Of a stretch of DNA of 64,000 nucleotides, positions 12,461 to 25,600 are shown piece after piece. This stretch comes from Zoroaster sp. YZ-2022. Its lineage: Eukaryota; Echinodermata; Asteroidea; Forcipulatida; Zoroasteridae. Position numbers and translations under genes: made by a program. The notes under the pieces were generated by a model. That model searched no databases. It worked only from the letters and a program-made list of their open reading frames with translations, and had not been told where the DNA came from. The stretch lies in the NCBI GenBank assembly GCA_029582265.1, contig CM055828.1, positions 5,377,402-5,441,401 of the forward strand. The letters run 5' to 3'. Position 1 is the first letter of the stretch. Every line of letters starts with the position of its first letter.

Positions 12461-13050
12461 GGTGTCCCCATAAAAAGTATACCGAGATAAAAATTACTGT
12501 AATGGCAAAACTACTTTATATATGGGAAAGAGAAATATATCTCTAGAAAGGGCAGAATGTCCTCTTTGCAATGGTATAAAGCTTGTGATGTTATTGACAC
12601 AGATGAGTGAACAAACTAGACAGATGTTAAGGGTACTGAAAGCAGGACTGTGACAAGTTTGCATATTTGAATAACATAGCTCAACCATGCAAGTGTGCAG
12701 AATACCAAATGCCTTTGCTTTTTCAACACATTCTTGAAAACAAGGAATGTACCTAAAACAATGTAATCTGCTTTGTTTTCGCTACTTACCTCAAAAGTTT
12801 AATGTGCAGGTTTTTTAAAATGTTTTTTGGACCTTTGTTATTCAAATATGCAAACTTGTCACAGTCCTGCTTTCAGTACCCTTAACATCTGTCTAATTTG
12901 TTCACTCATCTGTGTCAATAACATCATAAGCTGTATACCATTGCAAAGAGGACATTCTGCCCTTTCTAGAGATATATTTCTCTTTCCCATATATAAAGTA
13001 GTTTTGCCATTACAGTAATTTTATCTCGGTATACTTTTTATGGGGACACC

Positions 13051-13134
<84 letters not shown>

Positions 13135-15897
13135 AGTTATTGGTATCATATGAAAGGGCAACTCTTTAGCTTTTCAATGGTGAAAAAATTATATCCATCA
13201 TGCATTCTGTTGAAAAGTTATGGAATTTGAAAGTCGAAAAACAATGAAATTACGATTTCGAGAAAAACACATTTAAAGATAGTTTTTGAAAAAAAAACGC
13301 ACTAACAACCGCAAAATGGTGCTCGGAATTTCGCTTTTAAACACACTTCTAAATCGATTTCAGTAATTTTGTTTGCAGGAAATTGTGAAATAAACATCCG
13401 GGAACTATAATCAGTAAAAACCCCAAGAGGGTGGTATAATACCCCATTGGTCGAAAATTGGCTGTATCTTGGATTGGGGTTCAGCGACTTTTTGCGGGTT
13501 TCGCCGTGCGGGGTCACATATACTACTCAAAACAATTTAGGGAACACCGGATTTTTAACATCAAATAGGTTTGAAATGTTCCATGAACCGGGATTTTCAT
13601 TTGCCACCCTCTCTCTCTTTCAGTAGTCATGTCATGAAATGTGTAATCACTACATGCATCCTTTATCATCTGTTTCATTGTGCAGTTGTTTCTCATCAAT
13701 TCTGTGAAACATTGTGTTTATCTGAAATAAATGATCTTGCTTTAACTGAGATTATTCCGGTGTTCCCTAAATTGTTTTGAGTAGTATATATAACCTAAAT
13801 GTTTTGAGTAGTATATATACCCTATATATACCCTAAAAGTAGTATATTTACCCTAAATGGTATATATATATATATACCCTAAATACACTTCTGGTAATGT
13901 TGGCAAAATGGTTTCTACGAGCTGAAGCTTTCACAGCTTCAATGATAAATTTGTATCTTGATTCAAAGAGATAAGCATTATCAGTGTTAGAGTATTTGTT
14001 TCAACATTACCAATGCTGTACTTTTTTACACAGATCTGTACCTATAATTCTAAGAACTGCTGGAAGAAAACTCTGGTATACATGTTCCAGGGCCACCTCT
14101 CCATTGTTCGTCATGGCAACAGATACCATTAGAAGGCAATGATGATTTCGGCCATCCTTGGATCTGGAAGAAAAAAAAGAAAGACAAAAAAGAAGAGTTG
14201 TTCATGGTCTGAAAACTGCAAATTCTGATGAACACTTTATACAATATTTTGTTTTCTCCATTTGTTCCGACTCCGAGAAAGGAATAAACCTTTTTAAAGA
14301 ATTAGTTATGAATGATCTAGACAGTTTAGACAATCTGATTGGACAAAACGTAATCCTGTGGGGATGTATTAACAGATGGTAAAGACATGGCTTATCAAAA
14401 TCAGAGCAGCATGTATGTGCCAGCTGTTCTATTTAGCAGTCGTGAGACGCGCATTTGAACCAATCAGAGTGACAAAAGATTATTTCGAGTCATACACACA
14501 TTTATGAATGGGAATAAAAGTTTGAAACTTTGTCTTTCCCGCAGGATAATGACTGGTCCTTATCACTCGTGACCATGCCCAAAACCGGTCATTAACATGT
14601 GGTAAAGACCGCACGACAAACTTTTATTCCCTTATTAATTTTCTGCTTTTCTCTGATGAAAAGTACATTGCGTTTCAGTTGATAACAGTGTACGTATCTC
14701 CCAAAAAATACATTTCCAATAAAGAATAATAAAATATAAGCCAAAATAAATTTTTTTTTAAACAAACACATAAAACATTTTACTTTTTTTAGGTAAATAA
14801 ATTTCAAATGGCAGACTATTGAGTGAGTGAGCACGGCCTTTATCTAACTCCAATGTCCCTAAGTTTAAATATAAAAGATCTGAAATATTCTTTATTCCTG
14901 GGGAAAATGCCTCTTAAACCCATATACATTATTGATAATGATGGCCAAATTATATTCTTACTTTCTTTAAATCATGATATACATTATACAAAAAAACTTA
15001 AAAACCTATGAAAGTTTGTTATTTCTCATGATGATATTACAAAGCTGTGTTGTTATTGTGAAAATAATGAAAAATTAATGCATTCAGATGTTTTATATTC
15101 ATCCTAATGTAATATTTTCGTCCATGGTTGATAAAGTTCAATTGGAAAATTGTTTTACTAATTTTTACTAAAATGGTATCACCTGAGACAGAAACATGAC
15201 TGATAGATACTATCATCAACTTTATACCAAATAAATTTCATGTAAAACTGTCATCAATTATGATTTCTTGAGATTACCAATAGTGTAAAGAGGCTGTAAG
15301 AGTTTAACCTAGAGACTGGTCACTATTCAGTAGATTCCTTGACCTGTTGACCATAAATTTTAAAAAAATCATATAAAATTTAAGAGTAGTCATCACTGGT
15401 CTATATGTAGACCTCAAGGCCGCAGACCCATATCTGGCTAATCTCTGCAGATTTCTATTAATTCTGAGTCAGAGAATTGTTATGGTTTTCCCATTTCCGG
15501 TCAAGGTCTTTGTAAAGGGTACTACCTATTCACAGCAGGTATTCACTGAATATTACTTCCTTTGGCAACGTAATGACGTAGTAGGATAGCAGGAAACTAA
15601 ATTTATTATGGTCTATGGGGGTTTGGGATTGGCCAAACAGATCTGCCATTCACCACCTGAATGAAGGTGTAAAATAACTAAAAACAGAAAAACAATGCAC
15701 ACTGACAACATTGTTCAATATGTAGCAGTGATGTGTGGGGGTGTGAACGTACACACCATTCGTTGTGGGGTCCAAAACACAATAGAACAATTGGACCCCA
15801 CAAGGTAACTATAGAAAATCTTGTACCCCACAGGAGAATTATAAGGAAAAGGGATAATAGAACGAACAAAGGAATACCCCACAAATCAATGTGCGTG

Positions 15898-15933
<36 letters not shown>

Positions 15934-16263
15934 CGTACACACCATTCGTTGTGGGGTCCAAAACACAATAGAACAATTGGACCCCACAAGGTAACTATAG
16001 AAAATCTTGTACCCCACAGGAGAATTATAAGGAAAAGGGATAATAGAACGAACAAAGGAATACCCCACAAATCAATGTGCGTGAGGGTGTATGTGTGTGT
16101 GTGTGTGTGTGAACGTGTACATGGTTCCTTGTGGGGTCCAAAACACAATGGAACAATTGGACCCCACAAGGTAACTATAGAAAATCTTTTACCCCACAGG
16201 AGAATTCTAAGGAAAAGGGATAATAGAACGAACAAAGGAATACCCCACAAATCAATGTGTGTG

Positions 16264-16302
<39 letters not shown>

Positions 16303-16462
16303 GTGCCATCGCTGCCATTCGTTAATAAGGGGTACCAAACACAATGGAACAATGGTACCCCACAGAGAATCTATAGAAATTCTGGTACCCCACAGGAGAA
16401 TTCTATAGAAAAGGGATAATAGAACGAACAAAGGAATACCCCACAAGTCGGCGTGTGTGGTG

Positions 16463-16494
<32 letters not shown>

Positions 16495-16631
16495 GTGAGC
16501 GCATTCAAACCGGGGACGTATAACAAAAGGGACAATGGTCCCCGGTTGCTCTCACAATGGAGAACAATCCGTCCCCATATTTTTGGACAAAGGAATTTGA
16601 CAAAGGAAGTCCCCGAATGCCGGTGTTTACA

Positions 16632-16683
<52 letters not shown>

Positions 16684-19600
16684 CCCCTATAACCGCTACC
16701 TTGTGGAGTCCTATAACAAAAGGGAAAGGCAAGAACAATTGGTCTCCACAAGGAATTTCTAAAGAAGTCATGTCTCCACAAGAAATTTTTGTACAAATCC
16801 TATGAGAAATTATTGAATACATGAACAAAGGAAAGAACAACAGAGGTCTCCACAAGGATGCAAAAATGAGAATGTGTGGGTGTATGTGTGGAAGGGGGGG
16901 TCTCAAACTTCTGCTCTTGGATGAAATGTTATGTGCAAAATGGAAAATATGACAGTTATAGAGATGCCCCTTCTGAACTCCCCCCACCCCTTGTAAGGTG
17001 CCCTTACATTAGTACATAGGGTGGTAATTGCTTAAACACTTTAAAGTAATGTAGGTTCAGCGCCTCAATTTTTGTTTTTGAAATGATTTGCTGGACTTTG
17101 AAGACAAATGAGATATTTCACCAAATAATTGTCAGAAGTTGTGTATAACCATAACCCCCTAGGTATTCTGGCTAGGAACCTTCCTGAATCCTCCAAAATC
17201 CTCCAGTGCACTTTTGGAAACATGCCCTTATCTTTCATATTCAGCACTTATGGCCTGTACTTCTTGCCAGGTAGTAATTTTGCCCCATTTGAAGAGGTGA
17301 AAGTATCAGTTTCCTACAGTGCTGAACTTTTCCAAAAAAGTGCCCCTTGAAGGATTTTGGAGGATATGGGGTGGTTAGGGTTAATAGTAATTATGTGCCT
17401 AAATGAATGTATTTACTGTTAAATCAAGCTTCTCATTATTTAGATTACCGATGTAATTTCCCCCAATGACCCCCAGTTATTTCTGACCCCACTGATCCCA
17501 TTTCTCCTCCAAAACCAGGTATCCCAGCCCTGTACACAGCGGGATAACAAGTGGTCCTGTGCATGTCACCTTGAATGATTAACTTATATATCTTAAAATA
17601 ACAGCACACAAAAAGTAATTGGGGATCCAATTCCATCACCTGAAAATAATGATCAGACAGGGATAGAAAATTGTGTACTCATATTTTAGTTTTTACCAAA
17701 AAAGTAACACTGAGGTGTCACCCTTCACATATCAAGTCCACATAACAGACCCTCCTTTCTGATTGGAAAATACTGAAATATAGTTTTTTATTTTTCATAA
17801 GTGCAACGTGAGTGCAACTTGATCAAGTAAAGGAACATTTGTTATCAGTAAATACGTACATATCACACTTACCATGTGGGAAAAAAAACACAGAAACAGT
17901 GTTTAATATTTAATATAAAGGTTTAATATAACAACTGTAATTTTATTGTTTGTAATAATTATAATAATTGTTCACACAATGAAAGAAACGAACTGACAGA
18001 ATTTTTGTACTGAACAAAGAACTATTGACTGAAGTAGGACTCGAACCTGTGACCTCTGGATTATCATACCGGTATAACTGGGCTATCCAGCCCTCTCATG
18101 GTGGGCAGTCTCCTGAGGGCGCTAGTCTAGAAGCCATTAAACCAAAACATGCCATGTGGTCAGGGGACATCATCACATCTCAAGTTAACAATGCTAAACC
18201 AGGGTAGCTCCGGACATGGGAATCACTCAGAAAGGCTGCTGCTTCTTTTATATTTCAAATATTTTGTTTTACTACATTTAGGGAGAAAGCTGCATTTGTA
18301 CGTATGTCCATGGACATCGTAACGCATTTGTTTTCTACTTGATCATTGTTGTTTCTTACCGACTTGACCTTGCTCAGTGTGTTTATTTCTTTTTTGTTTG
18401 TTTATTAGGCCCCCAATACAATATGTGGTTTCTGGTCATAGGTTGGCTTCGAAATCGGTGCATTGACACACTTTTTTTTTTTTTTTTTGCCAACCAGTGA
18501 AGCACGGGATACATGTATATGCATTTATTGCAACCAGACTAAATTTCCCATAGACAAAGTATGGTGGCTAAGAGAGGCCTCACAAATTGGGCAAATGATC
18601 ATACCACTATGTGGGAAAAAGCCATTTAAAGCACGGCAGAATTCCAATCAATCCAGCAATTTTGGCTGCAATTGGACATCGTTTCATAGCAAAAAATGAA
18701 AACTAAAAATGCCGACACACGGTCGAAGGCGATGTGCACAGAGACCAGAAACCGTAGACTTTTTTGGGGGCCTTTATACAGTTGTACTTTTTTCTTTGTT
18801 TTTTCACTTTTCTTTGTAAGGTGCTGTGTTCTGTGTTAGAGCGCCATCTATAAATTGTTTGTTATTATAATTATTATTATTAATGACCGCATTATCAAAT
18901 TAACCAAGTATTGTCTAAAACCTTACTTGTCTAAAACCTCACTTTGGACGGAAATTATTCCGTCCAAAGTGCTCTTAGAGAAAACAGGATTTTTTTTTCA
19001 AATTTAAATTGTTTAATTGTCAAACATTAAAACATACAAAACATAATAGTTTCTCATTCTTTTCTCAAAAACATGAGCACTTTCACAGGTTAGTTTTATG
19101 ATAATTTTCTTGAAACCTAGAGGGTTGAAATGAACGTACGTTACCAAATACCAATGTTGTACCGTTGTACCTTTAACCCTAACAACCCCAAACCCATCAA
19201 ACTCCAACAGCTGGTTGTGTTGTATTTTGATGGACTCGGTACTGTCTAGCCCAGACAGGGATACTTTACATGGGGCCGGGTGTCCCACTTCCAGCTAAGT
19301 CCAACAGTTGGGTGGTAGTGTTACTGCATGGTGTTGGATTTTGGTGGATTCAGAAAGGTTCTTAGCTAAAACTATTGGGGGGGGGGGGTAGGGTTAATGC
19401 CTTCTATTAGCCTGGGCTGAGGATGGAATAGATTTGTTCAAATAATGAGAAATGAATCTTGCTTTACCTGTGCGTGTCAATAAATGTAGCAGTGTCAACC
19501 AAATAGGCACATAACATGGCTGCAGTTGAAGAAATATCCTGTGTCTGAGGTAAAAAATAAAGCAATATAATAATAATAAGGGAAAATCAGGAATCAGTAA

Positions 19601-22600
19601 CCCTCCTACACATGGAGGCCACTCCGATCCCCAAAATTCTGTTCTTGAGCAACCTTCAGTACATACATGTACAAGCCTGCTGTCCTTTCCAAAATCAACT
19701 GTGTGCCACCCAAGGACACTATATGTTTGAACATACATGTATTAGTATGGCCTACAATGTATCGATGGGAGACCACTTTACCCTGTAATCTCGGTGGTGC
19801 ACAGAAGGGTAACCATAGGAGGCCACTGGCAACAGCTAATGGCTTGGAGTGGCCTGAATGGGTTGTTTCAAAAATTGCACTGATTGTAGGAGGGTTAAGG
19901 CTAAAAAAAAGTCTCTGGTTTCTGGTCTCCACGTGCGTCGTCTCAGATCTGCGCGTTGGCATTTTTAGTTTTCTCTTTTTATTTGCTATGAAATGATGTC
20001 CAGTTGCGGCCAAACTTGCTGGATCGATTGGAATTCTGCCACGCTGTGATTTAAACAACTTTTTCACATAGGGGTATGAACGTTTGCCTGATTCTGTTTA
20101 TCGCATGGTCTTTTACACAGGATAAAGACTGTGTATACCCGTTTTCATTGGAAATGACAATGTAATGGATCGTATTAATTCTCAGGAAGTTTGGTACCAT
20201 TATCATTTTACAATCAAGAAGCTGTCAGACAATTTTCAGGTTATTATCAGTGGTGAACACTCACTTTTAAAACCTCTTTCTTTCTAAAGCAATTGCCTTT
20301 TGTCTAGCTGACCGATGTTGCCCTGTCTGGTATTTGCCTTAAATGTAGTTTGACTCTTTGACCTTCGTGGTGCTTAACCCTAACACCCTAGGTATTCTGA
20401 CTAGGAACCTTCCGAAATCCTGCAAACATGCCCTTATCTTCAAAATGCACCATGCATTTTCAATGATCTTTCATATTCAGCACTTATGGCGTGTACTTCT
20501 TGCCAGGTAGTAATTTTGCCCCATTTGAAGAGGTGTAAGTACAGTTTCCAAAAAAGTGCCCCTTGGAGGGTTTTCATGGATTTGGGGGTGGTTAGGGTTA
20601 AGGCATGGCATGGCATGATTAGTGAAGGAAATGTTTTACCCAATTCACATTATTCATGAGTTAGCCATCTTACATGTATGTCTTATTCCCTGAGGTTGTG
20701 TACATATTCATTATAGTATCTGCCTAATTTTGTCTGTTTGCAGGGGCAACTTTGATTTCAAATGTCATTAATTTTTGGGTAAATGAATGGAATTAGCTAC
20801 ATCCATTTATGTATTCCTTATGTCAGGAATGAAGTTTTCTTTGGAACTAACAGATTATTGGGCCTTCTCGCTGGTGCATGCAGCATGTAAGCTACATAGT
20901 GTGGTTGTGAGAATTACGGCCTCACTTTTGTATTTACTGTGAATAAGGCAAATTGGACCAAACTCTAATTAGCAATATGCTTAATGCTCTCAGAGAAAGT
21001 AGCTGCTTGGATATAGGGTGCCCTCAATAGGTCATGCACATAGCTGATAAACCCAACTGAAAGACTACTTCTTGGGAGTTCTACCCAAGCCAGGATCATA
21101 TAAACTTACCTTCGGGTGTGATGCATAGAAGTCTATATCATCAACGATGAGAACCTCGGGGAGAATAGGAGAGGTCTGAAGACTGGCAAGGTATTCCAAT
21201 AGAGAAGGTCTGTCCTGGTAGTATCTGCAATAGAAGATCATTAAAAAGAATGGTGTTTGTATGTCAGGTCAGCCACAACAATGCAAGTCTTGTATCAAGA
21301 AAAATCAAACACTTAATAATAACAAGATTAACCATGGTAATTGAGATTGTGTTTTAATTTTATTACTTCCAATTTAAACTGTGTTTATTTTTGTTTATAT
21401 ATAAATGATGTTCTCTCCTGAAGATGATTAATTGATTGGATATCAAAAGTAGATATAAAAAATATCTATAATGCACTAGAAAAGCTATTCCGACAGTACA
21501 AGTGGAGGTGAATAAGAAAGAATAAGACAAACATACAGGATGTGAATTTGTTTCATCAAGAGTGGATCGGGGCGGGGAGCTCCTTGAACAGATAACGGCA
21601 TCGACTGGAACTTGCTATGTGTGATAAATATGACCCTGTGACTCTCTAATGCACAGCTTAGGGCACATTGGAACAGGAGTGATGTCCTTCCACTGTAAAA
21701 ATTTAAATTTAAAACAAAAAAATTAAAAACAAAAATTAATCATTTCATTTGCTTAACCCTCCTATGCCCAGGCTGAAATTTGGCCCAGTCAGCACGGCAC
21801 TCACAGACACTCACTTGAGTATTTTTGGTTGCATTGCCAATTGGTAGGTCAAACCACAGAGTCACACAGAGCTGTGTATGTACTGATTTATTTGAGTGCA
21901 CTGCACAAAGTCAATGGGTTGGGAGTTACATACAAATTTTGAGTGTCTTTGATTGGTTTTGGTTTGACCTCCTTATCACAGCCACATGTGCTTGCATGTA
22001 TTTGAGTGCACTGCACAAAGTCAATGGGTTAAGAGAGACATACAAATTTTGAGTGTCTTTGAGTGTTAAACCTATAGGAGGGTTAAGTTACATGATGAAA
22101 CATTTATCGTGCCGTCATATGTTTTCGATCGACATGTATTTTCGAACCCCCACTTTGATTCCCTTTTACCGAGAGATAGTGCGAGATCCACAGTGACCAG
22201 AAGCTCTGTTGTAACATCCACGCTCCGTGCTATCGGCAGGCTTCAACATGTTGAGAATAAAGTTCCCTGTCGTAAGTGACACCCAAAAGTTTATATAATG
22301 CTTAATTTTTGGTATAGATCACTAATGCAATATTTTACTAATAATCAAATGTGTCAAAGAAACACAATCCATTGTCAAATATTCCAAACGTAAGTTTCGT
22401 CTGCCAGATAAAGTTTCATTTTTCTAAAGTAGCACAATAGATCACGTGATGTTGTTGCTATTTGGAATTGTATGGCGTGCCAATATTGGAATAAAATTAA
22501 GTTTATCTCAAGTGGAAATTACATTGTTATATTCTTCTTTGTTTTACTGCAGACTGTGATCATTTCTGATGAGCCCGATAAACATGATCTGTCCACATTT

Positions 22601-25600
22601 TTTCTAAATGAAAGCTTCAATGGCTAGATGAGGTTCCTTTCTCCCAAAATCACACATGGCCATTCATACGTTGCCAGATAATCAGAATGTTATGAATTTT
22701 TTGTATTGGGGAAATCGAACAGTTACTTTTATTTTATTTATTTATTTATTTTATGCTGTAAGGACCAAAAAAAAAAAAAAATTAATTTTTGAATTTTATG
22801 AACAGATTCGATGTTTTTTTTAATGGCAATATTTCCATTTATTTTTATTTTCTGCAGACTGTGATCAATAAAGGGAAGGCCAGCTACAGATGTTATTCTC
22901 AAGAATCTCTTGATAATGCATATGAGGCTGTAGTTGGTCAGGGAATCCCAATTAAAAAGGCTTCAAGGACTTTCTCTGTTCCATATTCTACGCTGCATGA
23001 CAGAATTAATGGTAAAACCAAATTGGAAACTACTAGGTCTGGCCCTGAACCCCTGTTGAGTCAGGAAGAGGAGCAAACTCTAGTAACACACATTGAGTTG
23101 ATGTCTTCCTTTGGCTATGGATACACTCGCACTGAAGTTACAGCACTTGCTACTGACTTGGCAATCCACCTTGGAAAGAGAAAGAAGTCAGATAAGCCTC
23201 TCTCACTACAGTGGTTTTACAGCTTCATGAAACGCTGGCCAGAACTCAAGGTGCAGAAACCCAGATCACTCGAGATAATGAGAGCTAAAGCTACTTCTCT
23301 GGAGACAGTCAATAAATACTTTGACGAACTGGAGCACATTTTGAAGAAATATAACCTGAAGGATCGACCACAGGCCATCTACAATATTGATGAGAAGGGC
23401 ATCGTTGAGAACCATACACCTCCATGTATTGTATCCTCACGCCAAGAAGTACCTCCAGCAGTAACCATGGGTAAATCATCTACGACAACAGTAATTGGAT
23501 GTGGGAATGCTCTTGGTATGGCATTGCCCCCATTTTTCATATTCAAGGGACAGCGTATGCGTAAGGAATTCTTGTCCGGTTGTACTGCTGGTACAGGAGG
23601 GGCAGTCAGTGACTCAGGCTGGTCTAACTCAGACATTTTTCAGAGATACCTTGAAGACCATTTCAGCAAATACTCCATTCCAGCTACATGTACATCAGAT
23701 AACCATCTCTTGATATTGTATGATGGACATAATTCTCATGTGTCACTATCACTCATTCAATGGGCACGGGAGAGAAATATCATTCTATTTGTACTTCCAG
23801 CACACACTTCACATATTCTTCAGCCGATGGACGTTGGATGTTTTGGACCATTTGAAAAAATCCTCAATGGTATGAGACACACTCATATGCGGCACCATGC
23901 AACATCTGGAATTGACAGGTACTCCCTATGTGAGATAGCTTGCAAGGCATATACATGTGCACTTACACCAAATAACCTGCAAGCATCATTCCGAAAGTGT
24001 GGCATATACCCAGTTGACCGATGTTCTGTGAACCAATCAAGCTTTCTGCCAGCAACAGTTTCACTTCATCAACAGTTAATTATCCAGAGAACATTTCAGC
24101 TACTTCTTCCACATCTGTCATGGCAGCTGAGAAACCTACGGCTGATGACATTCCCGACAGATGCACCAACTTTTTCAGGAAAGCTGAAGCGGTGCTGACA
24201 GAGAACACTAAACAAACAAAGAAGCGTAAAGTTCTTAGCGCTGTAGTAGGAGGTAAAGCCATCACTGAAGACACAGTTGTAGATAACATCAGGAAATATC
24301 AGGAGCAACAAAAAAAGAAACCAAAGAAATCTGTCACCAAGAGTTCACCAAAACCCAGTACTTCTGGAACAAGTCATCAGAACAGAAAACCAAGAAATCA
24401 ACCACCTGTGGTTATGGATGACGAAGACAGTGATGCTGAATCTCAAACAACTGATCCCAAAGACCTCTGTTGCAAGTGCAAAAGGTTGCAACCAACAGAA
24501 CTAAGAAATATTGACTACATTTCCTTTGTTTCATGGGCACAGTGCACATATCCTGACTGCAGTCACTGGGTACACTTAAGATTTTGCACACCAGTACGTG
24601 TTGTTCGCAGGCATTCGATATTTTGATGCCCTTGCCACCATCAGTCAGAAGAATAAAAACCGAAACAGATAAAAAAATGAAGGGTACTATAAAATTGTAG
24701 CAAATATTATTTCAACAAGTAAAAAAGAATCCAAAATGAAAACAAATATTGCTATTCATTGTTAAACTTGCCATTCAGTTTTCATTGAATAGGAAAATTT
24801 CCTTGTTGGTTGCAAGAAATATTAAACTTCCACTTTCCTGGCTGTGTTGCCCCCCCCCCCCCCCAAAAAGTAAAAAGTAAAACAAAAAGAATAAAGATAT
24901 AATATACAAGAGGCAATCAATAAAATAACAATGAACAATATTAAGAACAATAAAAAGATATCTCACACACACACATCAGTTAATGGTACAGGCTAAAATG
25001 ACCAGAATGATCTCTGCTGAGCTCTTCCCTGTGTGGATTTCACCACTGAAACTGTAAAATCATCGTTATGGATAATGGATCCTTAATCATTTCCCTGGTC
25101 AAAAACGTTTTTGACTTTATTTATTAATTAAAATAATCGTCTCACTAGCGGCAGTGGAAGTTTGGACAACACTTCTACCATTTTTGAGACATTTTGCATA
25201 CCATACTATTACTAGCGTCTGAAGTTGATGTAAAATTGCCGTCCAATGAAAGGATCGAAAACATATAACGGTGCTTCCATCCCGCATACACTGTACCACT
25301 GTAAATGGCGGACGATCTTTCGGAATGAAAGACTGCAACTACGAGGATTTCAACAGGTTATGAACTGAAATTGTCATATTAAAAGGTTGGTTAAATGATT
25401 TTTTTAAATTCCATTTAGTTTCTGCTTCCGAACAATTTTCCCGTTATCCGATCGAAAACCCATGACACCAGGATAATGCATATACGAAAATTAAGTGTAG
25501 ATTGCTATGTTTTGTTTTAAATAAAATAGGGAAACGTTTGTTTTGATAAAATATTATGTAGAAAAAGTACACATATGATTGATAGTAAAAATTTTCCCAA

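Noticed and set aside
12494..13018. Two near-identical 63-64-codon frames
   Set aside because: They are the two arms of one foldback element.
15678..16796. Long open frames (up to 228 codons) on both strands
   Set aside because: Same repeat-unit translations with GT-run peptides (VCVCV/HTHTH); strands mirror each other and no gene signals are present.
19780..19850. 5S rRNA-like phrase GATGGGAGACC
   Set aside because: Only a short match; the rest does not follow the 5S sequence or its internal control boxes.
20585..20604. GGGGGTGGTTAGGGTTAAGG and similar as interstitial telomere
   Set aside because: It is the terminus of a TTAA-flanked MITE family; no tandem TTAGGG array exists.
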